From NCBI RefSeq assembly GCF_008933165.1, contig NZ_WBVQ01000002.1:1304229-1368228 (forward strand): a stretch of DNA of 64,000 nt, given 5' to 3'. Below are positions 14,601 to 19,924 of this stretch, piece after piece (positions within the stretch are counted from its first letter, which is position 1; each line of letters opens with the position of its first letter). The position numbers and the translations under genes are program-made. This DNA comes from Phaeocystidibacter marisrubri. GTDB taxonomy: Bacteria; Bacteroidota; Bacteroidia; Flavobacteriales; Schleiferiaceae. Below the pieces are notes generated by a model. That model had not been told where the DNA came from and ran no database searches. It saw only the letters and a list, made by a program, of their open reading frames with translations.

Positions 14601-14602
14601 AG
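2615..14602 (+). CDS. Giant (3,995 aa) LysM-repeat protein of unknown function
   Basis: One uninterrupted frame of about 12 kb. The N-terminus (MSNTAQQVYNALNGYV) has no signal peptide. Residues 1 to about 1220 are beta-rich, with repeated SFGITI/VQLGGLTLGDML-type segments and a glycine-rich block ending near residue 1210; this half might belong to DUF6603-type giant proteins, which I cannot confirm. From about 1555 onward there are many LysM-like units built on a (S/G)GDT core: SGDTVESVAEALGAT (about 1560), PGDTLSRIGF (1775), AGDTLASLEATYPDL (2025), EGDTLETNSSG (2893), and weaker ones near 1630, 1830, 1940, 2990 and 3143. Such units usually bind peptidoglycan or chitin. The last 900 residues are unrecognised. 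It is co-oriented with two ComEC-like genes and convergent with the Rhs cassette array. No type IX sorting domain is present. Its location and role are unknown; a tail-like or surface-spanning protein is one possibility. Confidence 0.85.
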   Translation: MSNTAQQVYNALNGYVKPENGGTIDLWDAATNTATSSLLGDMVSMLGLFGIDSEYLLQSVNLSLSPDEKTTTLVGTGTFNDPGNTNPTGKYNIRGTLVYTQNDGVFTLSLAISGDWKFDTFFAELPKTLMQRPSEGQGIRWYDSILPAFTVRSAIFIGKSGAEQDLRMTGSLLAPSDQYILDKTPMIGPYPLRLNGTVGLTTSERDYPILDLDAMGNPTSIEAAQEDGMKGQGPSPFSLTNPGITIISAKQDPPQMGIASFSTLELFGDFSLNGIDGRISTIILSTGNTWNFTVRFNENATFVQGLAQLTSLFGVVLPIPMDFPILSDFYLAQLDIDLEVTGTNNLIPSFTLSSFGITIRSKKPWVPPVPFITISDVGTRWVWSWTTVTNSVGGSEKTYSMSGSVFGTFNFGSGGAAPLPVDVDGPDDTGGGGVVRMSDPVAIRTSMSLPNFLIKAYMKEGDYIPLSDLFTYYFGGDGPSTGDRQMNVTSLRLNADPLGQNYYADATIFFGDIKSPDKNQGWDIDLGITHILMEQLQFYIQVISGSVGGGISGVFYLEQHDPADYTLPRFDLSADYPVQNPSAPEGWTIAGSLYPGTSIDLYKIVNKFIYGQAVDSTPPVDWIPQVVIDRLYASFTTGVSGSTNPSYKFGGTITTRWTPTIFNQQLKITASASIDVEKPASADKASGKIQGTFSVNKLALEAGMTFGVPEPTYRFKIQFDEIWLQATTSWRGKEDNRHQVVSVQLGGLTLGDMLEYLVNLAAPTLGFRLDSPWDVLKQIDLSQFVLTVDPTDNIVEFVFNTKVDLVIAELTSVGVRYSKESGENKVNMILTGSFLGDQYTSDDPLAWDVINDPPPEVPGAGKSLLDLRFIGVGQRVSFRGATPNTVAESVAELRRDMKEPPANGDPMSAGGLQFSSESQWLIGLDVKVMDTLDLAFIFNDPVLYGLSIGLGGEKAGSLAGLKFEILYKKITDDIGMYRIEFQVPDIFRTIQLGVVSITLGIVVVEIYTNGNFKVDLGFPYDRNFDRSFSLQAYVFIGRGGFYLGILNGDTSTQVPKISNGNFSPVIELGVGIAAGVGREIREGILSGGAYIQLEVIFQGVMAWFNPTSNGAASATYFKCQGVVALHGKIYGSIDFVVVKASVSLEAYAQASLTYESYQPMLIELIAAVEAKASVKILFVKVHFSFSMELEFSFTVGSAQPTPWIIDHSSSEGGDTQVRLAAAGSSRRSAFVLLPRKHRRLIALKQAHYHQLGLQRKAFARGMVLTSEQVGDTSYTLQWNPSAKVFSDSPRNAHMTLLPVFTIGDVPVNWSATVPDNDTPTYRTAFVLFADTGMSTTAQTASECALRSSAHSAMGGNEDTSTLAADILTEGLLRYAINALNIPASQGNTITSGQLEFMLEELDMPETMETGLSMEHLSTFFQTNINLWISGDPDSEPDLKSAMVMPIPPFMSWTSEQVGDVDFNTKNKIGSLYEWGISQLLSGYLPVSSDSEKPTDDNPANYESFASFMFRDFCLMLMENGFKEMQKHLQASSITVATEGDSTQSLSTLAMSLPQATVNYTIRSGDTVESVAEALGATVDELIFLNDNLVNELKTDAVGTVLQITLGVPPQVLASDNAKKSFAIQQCSLGTVVHQASTTDTLDSIAALFQTQTEKLLEYSNSAYPILSTANGILQTHAKFTMPAQTYSSPSDFTNLRTAAAFFVRYSDVTAFSSSLVPDMANWYAQVIAEVNDDLLNQLFPNQTMQSSVELPPGQELSVPKAFQNAYTDEANRETYTTIPGDTLSRIGFTLSLEQNYTDKNPNGVDQWQGFLSNVTSSGTHTWSIPEQSDISVRSGETIVMLVRRMIMNATWASPNTWTYNWNAIANWLGAASILNPTASVTVPKASTAQHNPLSFDVIEQVYGLSVNDAATALKDTKGLYAENTVLIVKLLPAQDIEVLIHDLLTGDSFASIVNQSSQMLMSGLQLPGLKTEGGHTVPDESKRYPLYDMTGQQVTVPVDNQQPTDVALAVDLTSQQSWIVLFDSITVVAGDTLASLEATYPDLLTYNPGLTEATLKIGMVLLTGPVTSSLNYSYTHQQVLEKSPATGLSVLPIPATPEAPAAMPLSGTVPKTYGLEHRIVLQSPVSLPIPDIDGGENVSGNPSLWMFPLDFQLQAIKGVTTPYELLYTQTGQRAGHAATIIQNSTFGLSVPFNLKQINAGTREFELIGVDTVYRQLLLDLRKWLQSQPAGDTTQAFLMLSPAPDANNTSGLTVLTNEVSETYLIKSNLSTEALPPTTDSYRVRGTEEDQELYTATMASLADFVTLLWEGSTVGGSGYFFGAGIQIPPSAIDNQGNITLQLLVIPSTQQATAPQGRTLLPFNNCALIGAGLDTTGRTVFIESADGSETLTQALVPAGSVGFTFTTDNPETATGYTDQEIQLKNLYGMMSYSVAQVTGSYFVAEESWTPVLPKPTDNSSLTTWEKEKARRIQRLSVPPETSFELEGDDEPYWYYEQVLPVNNFVTASYVEAAPEVTGLPDPVKDPYRGYGTLTVMPSANFVFGFRDVLGNSSGANSAGQGEKTIQVGYTDHLIGLAEWPSLASYFEVKTAESGTSADLHAKITYRSAELIPSPSENGDSHKGVILQQMDKYAAIYYQLIQKNIKAFLVSSLKIVDDPNYGNKGIELDDLRPLWSFAGGAYATAETLSKLTSAVPDGVTTLSAAVAKYGIRYVELAEANASFLVSDLFGANIPDVPAYFPFIENRSIDYIFTKPNLIPAGWPKPNSAEDVLKFSQNQALLLRTGTALSIPDKTQSTGVDQKLSDIASAANTSVELIATGTNAGQRWLANGFEFSMELDDATEMVVTVTDDVNSLDLVKAKYADEGVQVTVEMLAVSNQGTPGMFQDNKDLAVTHYVVKEGDTLETNSSGVSANVLAHNNYSTINIFDPGALVFFGNFENVDLGSNDTTLQDFADRYACSMELLLRSNPNQPVGSFILPGSLQWPETINTLRTPYTILSTDKWNDIAGKFSSAEGTGNPNVLLADANQNVAQVFLQNTTLNITVSGTSYPVDTGTEASFSAVLLTLQTQVASATMTDVVNSIGDTADILSAGTLLMCPPVQLQIDTKPEDLPTTYGVRVSEFGGLNAAMPGLIAKSQTLKLQGTNASVETIENDTLNAIVTRFAAQGVSTSASEILDDPNNQTLAFLKSGGIALLPPNYMDLSVNIGSGGPYAGPITPLTVSIRFTRPEGLIDPSFKTATGTGAVEMIESAISAPTKGANNQELNYNDFVKELKQALPNIRLGTGQVEGVAQDLWIVGFDNSGIAQVNLAGALNYNGQQQPRTFALTPLYSHLVTRPDVSIQLLKSDGTLGDAKSIAFQSVDVELWARNFLEDVDRFLSGEYVSAFYASAEMRPSLTGVLGSKATLRPKIANGMEQVLNVSASNDGEALESAQNALKQQLGISLARAYESTVMVQYNSTVDSAWQITGSTLAPAALYGSADMPINQVSGVSIVAAKTHLEDAQSFVNFLMTLENVSGHRNIEGDINYDYTHIEFNKSTTNVPDGYTASDWLTFVPVQTATEKPSALSGTDPGKALIPIPLRIFPGLPIVEGQSAVQSYPDQNNRTTSELSLWNYGFSYSHEHAEQDYVKLIVEFNLSQPHMDAMIEVDKVDLFTELAQYSSVSDELWQSLNGLVDPESTVPSDTVKNAVITFADLANRVASNWEKRITTQEQQATSGDDLVAGRSYSFESRVTDDPVTQEMVSYTLTALPPEHGEVSPGPMGNWPEAYVQVVNMKTGLLHFIQLDKGTPVNDKLVYTVPDGETVPSGSWPVFKLVWEDLNLSIVQNARSQVWVERNEDLLERNGEAEDIPVNSKFIFSTDVVVAPSVVTPLNTFSERININDLGSTLTDALNAMFTNLFGDHMDGQKVTMELLYGYELVSPDSSGKGGLVTYLPIGLYPNQTLGPGTAATISGMFEQWKSDNNPQTTGGEWVFSLKLYSQLTQLPQILLNVEYVVYRTT

Positions 14603-14620
14603 GATGAGGTACAGGTTTCT

Positions 14621-14691
14621 GAAGCTAGTGTTTATGTGGTTTTATCCATCTCAATCCTTGTTTTCAATGGATGGCGAACTAAATGGGGGAG
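14621..14691. repeat. R element copy 1 (3' flank of immunity gene)
   Basis: A 71-bp stretch that aligns without gaps to 19407-19476 and 22578-22647, sharing GCTAGTGTTTATG at one end and a TGGCGRACTAAA core. It overlaps the 3' end of the immunity-like gene ending at 14651 and supplies its Pro/Ser-rich C-terminus. This copy lies next to the convergent giant gene and lacks the extra 107 bp shared by the other two copies, so it marks the outer end of the array. Confidence 0.75.
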
Positions 14692-15187
14692 GCGGGGAGC
14701 CCATCTCAAGCAGCTTCTTGAGTCGGCTTAAAGCGCTGTTTCTACCAATGAAGACTATTAATTGGAGCGTGCTTAGAATAATCATATAATAAGCCAATGG
14801 TAGGTTAGTAAGTAGCGAAGGGTTTTCTTGGTAAAGAAAGATAAGAGTAATAGGTGTTACGATGAGAATCATGAGTGAGTTCATGACGATGAATAACAAA
14901 GTGAACTTCGGCTTTATGCGAAGTTCTAAATCATTACCAATTTTATTCCACGTTATATTAATTCGGTGTATTGGGTCATTTAAGTACCATACTTTTGAAT
15001 ACAATACCGCCCGGTTAGGTTGAATACGATGAACTATAAACCTAACTCTTGAAGAGTTCCTGTAAATGTTAAACTTGGTCAGTGGGGTGACGACTACTTC
15101 TTTCTGATCGAAAAAGGCTCTGAACTGTTTTTCACTAATGACAAGTGTCTTGGTCATGGGGCTTTTGGGGTCTATATAGTTTAGCAT
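14651..15187 (-). CDS. Membrane protein, candidate orphan immunity protein
   Basis: A 178-residue protein with a soluble N-terminal half and two hydrophobic segments: TLLFIVMNSLMILIVTPITL and, about 20 residues later, a second one centred on LAYYMIILSTLQLIVFIG. This gives an inner-membrane hairpin. No family recognised. An alternative start is the Met at residue 11. The C-terminus (GSPPPPFSSPSIENKD) lies inside the R element and resembles the end of the immunity candidate at 19427 (HPFSPPTNEKEEFDR), although the rest of the two proteins differ. It is the last gene of the Rhs cassette array and converges on the giant LysM gene. No toxin tip is recognisable immediately upstream, so it may be an immunity gene that outlived its toxin. 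The immunity role is inferred from position only. Confidence 0.6.
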   Translation of the reverse strand: MLNYIDPKSPMTKTLVISEKQFRAFFDQKEVVVTPLTKFNIYRNSSRVRFIVHRIQPNRAVLYSKVWYLNDPIHRINITWNKIGNDLELRIKPKFTLLFIVMNSLMILIVTPITLIFLYQENPSLLTNLPLAYYMIILSTLQLIVFIGRNSALSRLKKLLEMGSPPPPFSSPSIENKD

Positions 15188-15440
15188 AAGTGTCAGAAGC
15201 TAGAGCCTATCCCTTCTGAGTCAAGTTGTTATGGGATGTGAGCCGACCGTAGTAGAAATTACCATTTTGCATTGCGTTTGATTAATCAAGTCGGACGGCG
15301 CCTTTGGTAGATGGATTCGATGGCCTGACAGACATCGACTCAATTTTGTTGAAACATCTTGTCAGTATTGCCTATTTGAATCTTCTTTTTCGTTGGTTAT
15401 CAAATTGAATGGGGGTGTAAGAGGTCTTCTCGTGGTTTGA
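15188..15440. other. 253-bp gap, no gene; possible decayed R element
   Basis: No open frame of note on either strand. The stretch 15385-15425 (TCTTCTTTTTCGTTGG, then a G-rich run) weakly resembles the R element, which suggests an eroded cassette junction. The match is too short to be sure. Confidence 0.35.
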
Positions 15441-16019
15441 TCAATCTTTGACGGAATGGATGAACCTTATCCATTCATTTTCAAAAGATCTTGAGGTGTC
15501 TCTTGATACACACGACATTGTTATGGTGAATGGTGAACGAGCACTAGTAGTGTCTAAATAGAGGAAGTACAAATTTCTTGTTAATTCTCCATTCTTGATT
15601 GTGTCAATTTGTGAATTAATCAGGTAGTAGGCGTTCAAGTCGACATCGAAGATTTCATCCATGGTTGATTTCTGTTGATAATAATGAGTTCGATTTGTGT
15701 TAATGAATCGATTTTTCAATCCTGATTCAAAGAAATCAATTCCAAGAATAATAGCTTCATTGTTCGCTTCAAGGATGCTTGTATAGCCAGAGTTTTCTGA
15801 CTTTAAATCTATGTTACTAATAACCAACTCTATCGATTTGAAGTCATGTTGCTCTTTTGTTTTTATGTAGAAATTATTGAAATCTGGATTGACTCTCATG
15901 CTCACATTATTCAGTTCAACAATATTCTCTATGTCAGTATTATTGTGATCATATTCCTTACAAGATGCTAAAGAAATAATAGATACCAGGAAAATTGACA
16001 CTAATGCGGTGCTATTCAT
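15441..16019 (-). CDS. Lipoprotein, candidate immunity protein
   Basis: I chose ATG at 16019 (192 aa): it overlaps the upstream tip frame as ATGAATAG, the tight coupling usual for toxin-immunity pairs. A longer frame begins at 16055 (204 aa). The N-terminus MNSTALVSIFLVSIISLASC is a lipoprotein signal with lipobox LASC, so the protein should be anchored facing the periplasm. The remainder is hydrophilic and of no family I recognise. It follows a broken Rhs tip remnant (16012-16487), so if it is an immunity protein its own toxin is no longer made from this locus. A periplasmic immunity protein would fit a toxin acting on the envelope. Confidence 0.65.
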   Translation of the reverse strand: MNSTALVSIFLVSIISLASCKEYDHNNTDIENIVELNNVSMRVNPDFNNFYIKTKEQHDFKSIELVISNIDLKSENSGYTSILEANNEAIILGIDFFESGLKNRFINTNRTHYYQQKSTMDEIFDVDLNAYYLINSQIDTIKNGELTRNLYFLYLDTTSARSPFTITMSCVSRDTSRSFENEWIRFIHSVKD

Positions 16020-16487
16020 TTGACTGATAATTTGCTTTAGGTTCCTCATTGCCAAAAGTTTGGATCATATAGCTTTGAATAATGTGATCAGGTGAGTCAT
16101 GAAAAATATCAGAAAGTTTAGCTTCTCCAGACCCGCCAAACGTTTTATGTTCATCCGAGTCGAAGAAGATTCCTCCAATTACTTCTGCGGCAGTGCGAGC
16201 TCCTGATTGAAGAAGAGTACCATCAATATGGCCTCCCAAATCAGTGAGATCACTCTTCGGTACTGCATTGTGACTTGCTCCATGTAAGAGTTACCAAATA
16301 ACAACTTCATTAATAGTCTCTCCAGAAGTTTCTCCAAAATTGGTAATATCAATATTTGAAAGGGTCATATCATCTCCTTTTTTTACGCCTCTATTATCGG
16401 GTGAATAATTTTAAGCAGGGTCGGCCATTTCGAGTGACATACTGTTATGATCTATTGATGCATTCAATCGTCTTTCTGAAACTGGAA
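16012..16487 (-). pseudogene. Decayed Rhs tip (toxin C-terminus)
   Basis: Read on the minus strand from the Rhs breakpoint, one frame runs as PVSERRLNASIDHNSM..., is broken by TAA after MADPA and again by TAA after INEVVIW, and then continues openly as LLHGASHNAVPKSDL and GHIDGTLLQSGAR to NYQSNE and stop. The last 75 codons (from 16239) are intact. The Rhs segment before it enters in a different frame (YTEFQFQKDD then stop). I recognise no toxin family; an HGASHN stretch might be a remnant of a metal site. It is followed directly by the lipoprotein immunity candidate. Best read as a dead tip. Confidence 0.6.
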
Positions 16488-16718
16488 TTCGGTGTAATCA
16501 ACGTCTTCTTTGATGCCTTGATCGAGCAATATGTGCTTGAATTGTTCAAGGACAGCGTTCTGTTGAGCTGCTGGTTCTTCTGCAAACGATTCCTCTCGGG
16601 TAGGGTTCAATGAAGCTTCCGAGGTCGATGTTTTACTCAATCCAGGTTCGGCTTGAATCGCTTGGAGACTAATATCAGAGGCTACACGCTGCATGCCCAT
16701 GTAATAGTGTTTCGTTTT
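16488..16718 (-). pseudogene. Rhs gene fragment (pre-core segment)
   Basis: This piece encodes YYMGMQRVASDISLQAIQAE through GIKEDVDYTE. Over 71 residues (MGMQRV to DVDYTE) it is identical to the large Rhs protein at 25852-26060, with only a few silent base changes, so the duplication is recent or maintained by gene conversion. It has no start of its own context. Its upstream edge is an IS remnant. Its downstream edge is the 9-mer TACACCGAA (plus strand TTCGGTGTA, 16488-16496), the point where the cassettes at 19299 and 22468 begin. Confidence 0.85.
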
Positions 16719-16892
16719 TAAAGTTACTTCAACTTACTTGCTCCTTACAAATAGGACGTGACCGAATCTTTGCTTTCCATTCTTCTGAAATCCCCATGTC
16801 AAGGTTTCTACATTTTCTACATCTCATTTACCAACTACTTAGACACACGAGATCGATAAGTAAGCGATTCGAGCCCGTTTAAGAGACTTTCT
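16719..16892 (-). mobile_element. IS remnant with broken zinc-ribbon transposase start
   Basis: Read on the minus strand it starts MRCRKCRNL and continues in a shifted frame as WGFQKNGKQRFG. This matches the zinc-ribbon region of the better preserved copy at 23735-23961 (LRCEKCRKPC, GLQANDKQRF). About 35 bp are missing after QRF. Its outer end (GTTTAAGAGACTTTCT) matches GATTTAAGACACTTTCT of the other copy. Both copies end at the same base of the Rhs gene. The zinc-ribbon layout is like the N-terminus of IS1-type transposases. No full transposase or inverted repeat pair is present, so it is a dead remnant. Confidence 0.6.
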
Positions 16893-16902
16893 CCAATGAA
16901 AA

Positions 16903-16936
16903 AAAAAGGGAAATATTCATCGAACCTTCCCTTTTT
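16903..16936 (-). terminator. Intrinsic terminator after the immunity gene at 17035
   Basis: AAAAAGGGAA and TTCCCTTTTT form a 10-bp stem; on the minus strand it is followed by a run of T. A similar hairpin sits at the same place relative to the other IS remnant (23969-24002). Confidence 0.65.
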
Positions 16937-17034
16937 CTTATGCTATCAAATAAGTCTGAATTATGATTATCAACTAGTTAGAGATTGAACTGTCAACTAC
17001 GAACTATTTTGAGACACCACCTTCAGGAGTAATT

Positions 17035-17367
17035 TCACCAACAATATTGAATAGTATCAGCACCAGTTGCAACAATACATGAATCACCTCTTGATTTGGT
17101 CAGAATCATACCAGTATCTAAACTCTTATAAAATCTCATACTGTTGGGCATTTCTACGGTGATTGTATCCAAACGCGTTGAATCACTGGACAGCAGCAAG
17201 AGACTTCTATACATATGCTGCTTTTCATTTCTAAACTTGGCCTTTATTTCGCCATGAAATGAATTACTTAAATATTGTCTCCTAATATCTTTTTCAAGCT
17301 CACTACTGTTCTGTATTAAAACGTAAATCAATACTGCAGCTATGATTATCAAACCTATTTTCTTCAT
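17035..17367 (-). CDS. Small membrane-anchored protein, candidate immunity protein
   Basis: A 110-residue protein whose N-terminus MKKIGLIIIAAVLIYVLI is a single membrane anchor or signal, followed by a hydrophilic periplasmic part ending in GADTIQYCW. No family recognised. It is preceded by a frame-broken tip remnant (17372-17590), which has its final stop about 20 bp upstream of this start, and followed by a terminator. Position and topology match the other immunity candidates of the array; immunity is inferred from context only. Confidence 0.55.
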   Translation of the reverse strand: MKKIGLIIIAAVLIYVLIQNSSELEKDIRRQYLSNSFHGEIKAKFRNEKQHMYRSLLLLSSDSTRLDTITVEMPNSMRFYKSLDTGMILTKSRGDSCIVATGADTIQYCW

Positions 17368-17371
17368 CTTG

Positions 17372-17590
17372 AAAATTATAATATTATTAGCAAACTATGG
17401 ACGATAAGTATTTGTACTCCATGCGGAAAAGCTTGGATCATAACCATTCATAAGCTTGCTAATCATTTTCCACCTACCGAAATTTGTAATGCTTCAGTAG
17501 CTGTAATGTGAGAAAGTCATTTTTGAAGAGGCATACCCATGTGATATAATTTACGCCCAATAGAAAGATAATCAGTTCCTTCCGCTACCA
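17372..17590 (-). pseudogene. Decayed toxin tip remnant
   Basis: About 70 codons of a former coding end can be pieced together across at least two frameshifts: EGTDYLSIGRKLYHMGMPLQ, then LSHITATEALQISVGGK, then MISKLMNGYDPSFSAWST and a stop just before the small membrane gene at 17367. The pieces are collinear and each has protein-like composition. The toxin family is not recognisable, and no Rhs core is left upstream. Confidence 0.4.
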
Positions 17591-18037
17591 ACGTACAGAA
17601 TAATTACCATTTTGATACAATGTCACATCTATCTCCTGAATATCGCTTAAATAATAAGATTCGAGCTTTGACCACTTGAAGGCAACATTATCCTTCTTAT
17701 CCAGCAACACGAAAGATAGGGTGTTAAGTTGAGTTAGATTATTATCCATACAGTAGCAAATTGAATCGATGTTAATTTGAGAATCGTAATCACCCCTGTA
17801 AATGACACCTTGTCTAAGTATCAAGACTTCATAGTCATTATGATTTAATGCGAACTTCAAATCGAAATTGAATGCTAAAGTAGCGTGCTTTCTGTCTATA
17901 CAGCTACATTTATCACACCAGTTGGACTCCTCATAAGTTAAGTATGCCTCATACCCTTGTCGTGACCAAAGTTGGTTCGGTTCAGGTTGATGACATCCGA
18001 CCGCCATAACGCTCAATAAAATCGGAAATACTCTCAT
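17585..18037 (-). CDS. Lipoprotein, candidate immunity to the 18034 tip
   Basis: A 150-residue lipoprotein: MRVFPILLSVMAVGCHQPEP carries a lipobox (MAVGC), so it should be an anchored periplasmic protein. It has several Cys (CDKCSC near residue 44). Its ATG overlaps the stop of the upstream tip gene as ATGA, so translation is coupled. No family recognised. The upstream tip looks like a protease; a periplasmic inhibitor would fit. This pair is the best preserved toxin-immunity unit among the displaced cassettes. Confidence 0.7.
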   Translation of the reverse strand: MRVFPILLSVMAVGCHQPEPNQLWSRQGYEAYLTYEESNWCDKCSCIDRKHATLAFNFDLKFALNHNDYEVLILRQGVIYRGDYDSQINIDSICYCMDNNLTQLNTLSFVLLDKKDNVAFKWSKLESYYLSDIQEIDVTLYQNGNYSVRW

Positions 18038-19137
18038 TGTGGTGAGAAAAATAATTCTCCTTGATAAACTCCAAATGGTGTACTCCCAGGCTGAACGGGA
18101 TGAGCCGCTCCATGTGGCGTAAAGACGGCGCCATCTATTGTCTGCATTTCAGGAGCAGCATTAGGTATTCCGAACCTTCGTTCTGACCAAGTTCCTAGCG
18201 TAAACTGATAATCAGTCCTAACAGGGAACGCCATTACACTAGCACCTGTGGCATTTGAAATACCCTGAGCTAAACTCCCCTCTCGATCGATGAAGAATGT
18301 TGAACCCACAACGCTAAAGTTTGTACCCATGGCGGTCCGACATGCAAAAGAGGAAATGTTTGATTCTGTTCCATTAAAAGACCCTGAATTTAGGTCCCTC
18401 ACATTTGATCCATCTAGACGATACTTGTCAGCATTCTCAGTGCCATATCCAAATTCGACCGCTCCTGGTACGCCGTGGGAATACATTTCCATATCAGTGA
18501 CTTTATCGGATAGTCTGTCGTCGCTAAGGTCTGCACATGAGGTTGATTTCGAATTAATATAGCTCGTCATCTCATCAACAGAATTAACTGTTACTAAAGA
18601 TCCTCCATATCCCTCAACCGAGCTCCTAATTCTTGCTATCTGATCTTCAGTATATCCACCAGTAAATAAAACCATAGTTCTACTCTCTGCAGATTGAGAA
18701 CTGCTTTCTGACCACTCTCTCATTGCTCTTATTCCCTGATTAACAAACATCAGTTTGTTGCCGGCTCCAGCAGCATTTTGACTTCCAACAACGACAATAT
18801 TCTCATTTCCGTCAGGATCAACAAAGGCGAGAGGATTGTTATTGCTAAATACATAGCCCGACACTCTAGGATATTTATGCGCCAACAGATCCACACTCAA
18901 CCAAATACTCAACTGGTTGTCATAATACCTCGCCCCATAATAAGCATAGCCCGTCTCTTGTTCCAACTCAGCGCTTCGCGCGCAACGTTCGATCGAAGCA
19001 GTGCTTCTCACTCCGTCGTCATTAAACCGATACGGACCATCAAATCCTGGTGTTGGTTGATTGTACGTATGCATGTTTTCACCCCATAGGTTGGTAAGGA
19101 AGAACTGGTGTACTATCCCTTGTTTGTTCGTCACCAT
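18034..19137 (-). CDS. Displaced Rhs core plus tip, possible caspase-like cysteine protease toxin
   Basis: The frame starts inside the Rhs core (MVTNKQGIVHQFF) and is open upstream, without any start codon, to the cassette edge at 19299, where a TAA precedes TACACCGAA. It carries the Rhs signature YYGARYYDNQLSIWLSVDLL (residues 66-85) and then a tip that departs after FVDPDGN (about 105-111). The tip holds MYSHGVPG (His at 221) and SSFACRTAMG (Cys at 266), each after a hydrophobic strand: the His-Gly and Ala-Cys pattern of clan CD peptidases. The assignment is tentative. With no promoter or proper start it is probably silent, but it is a full-frame donor for the main Rhs gene. Relative to the main gene it has a 15-residue insertion at GKELDQ. 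Confidence 0.7.
   Translation of the reverse strand: MVTNKQGIVHQFFLTNLWGENMHTYNQPTPGFDGPYRFNDDGVRSTASIERCARSAELEQETGYAYYGARYYDNQLSIWLSVDLLAHKYPRVSGYVFSNNNPLAFVDPDGNENIVVVGSQNAAGAGNKLMFVNQGIRAMREWSESSSQSAESRTMVLFTGGYTEDQIARIRSSVEGYGGSLVTVNSVDEMTSYINSKSTSCADLSDDRLSDKVTDMEMYSHGVPGAVEFGYGTENADKYRLDGSNVRDLNSGSFNGTESNISSFACRTAMGTNFSVVGSTFFIDREGSLAQGISNATGASVMAFPVRTDYQFTLGTWSERRFGIPNAAPEMQTIDGAVFTPHGAAHPVQPGSTPFGVYQGELFFSPQ
18970..19020. repeat. 51-bp hairpin-rich insert in Rhs core, copy 1
   Basis: These 51 bp replace 6 bp of the main Rhs sequence (between PYRFN and LDQE), for a net in-frame gain of 45 bp encoding DDGVRSTASIERCARSAE. The segment is GC-rich and contains the inverted repeats GAAGCA/TGCTTC and GCTTCG/CGAAGC. 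The same insert, one base shorter, is at 22140-22189. Confidence 0.75.
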
Positions 19138-19299
19138 GGCAACACTACTCAGATAGTCAGGATGATACCAATAGCGATCACCGTTAAAACAACAGGTGGA
19201 ATCACCTCCTGTGCTGCCTGATTTTAAAGTAGACGAGCTGGTGTATTCGGGATAGAGTACCTCAATCTGATTACTTGCAAAGAGGCTTTCTTCGGTGTA

Positions 19300-19476
19300 T
19301 TATGCCTCTACTAAAAGTCATATTCTATACCCTCAGACAATTCAATTTTTCCAAAACACCCACTTCGAAATTTTGAAGTAGGTGATAAGAAAAGGATACG
19401 TTTCCACAGCTAGTGTTTATGCGGGTTTATCTATCAAATTCTTCTTTTTCATTTGTTGGCGGACTAAAAGGGTGAG
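19300..19476. repeat. R element copy 2, long form
   Basis: A block of about 177 bp nearly matching 22469-22647. It spans from the last codons of the immunity candidate at 19427 to the base before the next Rhs fragment. The 71-bp part at 19407-19476 also matches 14621-14691. The long form shares AGACAATTCAATTTTTC and TATTCTATACCCTC with copy 3. It joins one cassette to the next. Confidence 0.8.
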
Positions 19477-19924
19477 CCTCGCATGGCTTCAGAAAAACCA
19501 TACTATTATGTACAAAATGAATCTTATCTCTTCTTCGTCCTTGAGGTGATAAATCATTCTGATCAATTACTTTAATCAAACTCAATTCTGAAATCGTGTC
19601 TATGATTAATACTGATGTTCCATTAGCTAAAGATGCTGAGCTATAGTTCATGATTTCGACTTCCTGGTCCAAGAATGCTTCGTAATTCTTCACATCCGAA
19701 CCATCACCAATCCGGCTCATAGTTGGAACTCTTCCATGATTATCTGAACATACATATCCAATTTTTCCAATCTGGACTTCTTCATTTTTCAAATAAATCA
19801 TGACAATAGAAAAAAGGGCTCCTACAACCATGGTTAGAATGAAGATTGGATGAGAAATTAATCGCCTAAGTCCGTTAAAAAATTTATTAATCATAAGAAG
19901 TCTAATAACACAAATTAATTCCAT
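19427..19924 (-). CDS. Membrane-anchored protein, candidate immunity to the 19925 tip
   Basis: A 165-residue protein with one membrane segment (FILTMVVGALFSIVMIYL, about residues 28-45) and a hydrophilic remainder, probably periplasmic. The ATG follows the stop of the upstream tip gene with no gap (TAG ATG). An in-frame Met at residue 11 is an alternative start. The C-terminal 15 residues (HPFSPPTNEKEEFDR) are encoded within the R element and resemble the tail of the unrelated membrane protein at 14651. This suggests the 3' end was inherited from an ancestral immunity gene at a recombination junction. No family recognised. Confidence 0.65.
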   Translation of the reverse strand: MELICVIRLLMINKFFNGLRRLISHPIFILTMVVGALFSIVMIYLKNEEVQIGKIGYVCSDNHGRVPTMSRIGDGSDVKNYEAFLDQEVEIMNYSSASLANGTSVLIIDTISELSLIKVIDQNDLSPQGRRRDKIHFVHNSMVFLKPCEAHPFSPPTNEKEEFDR

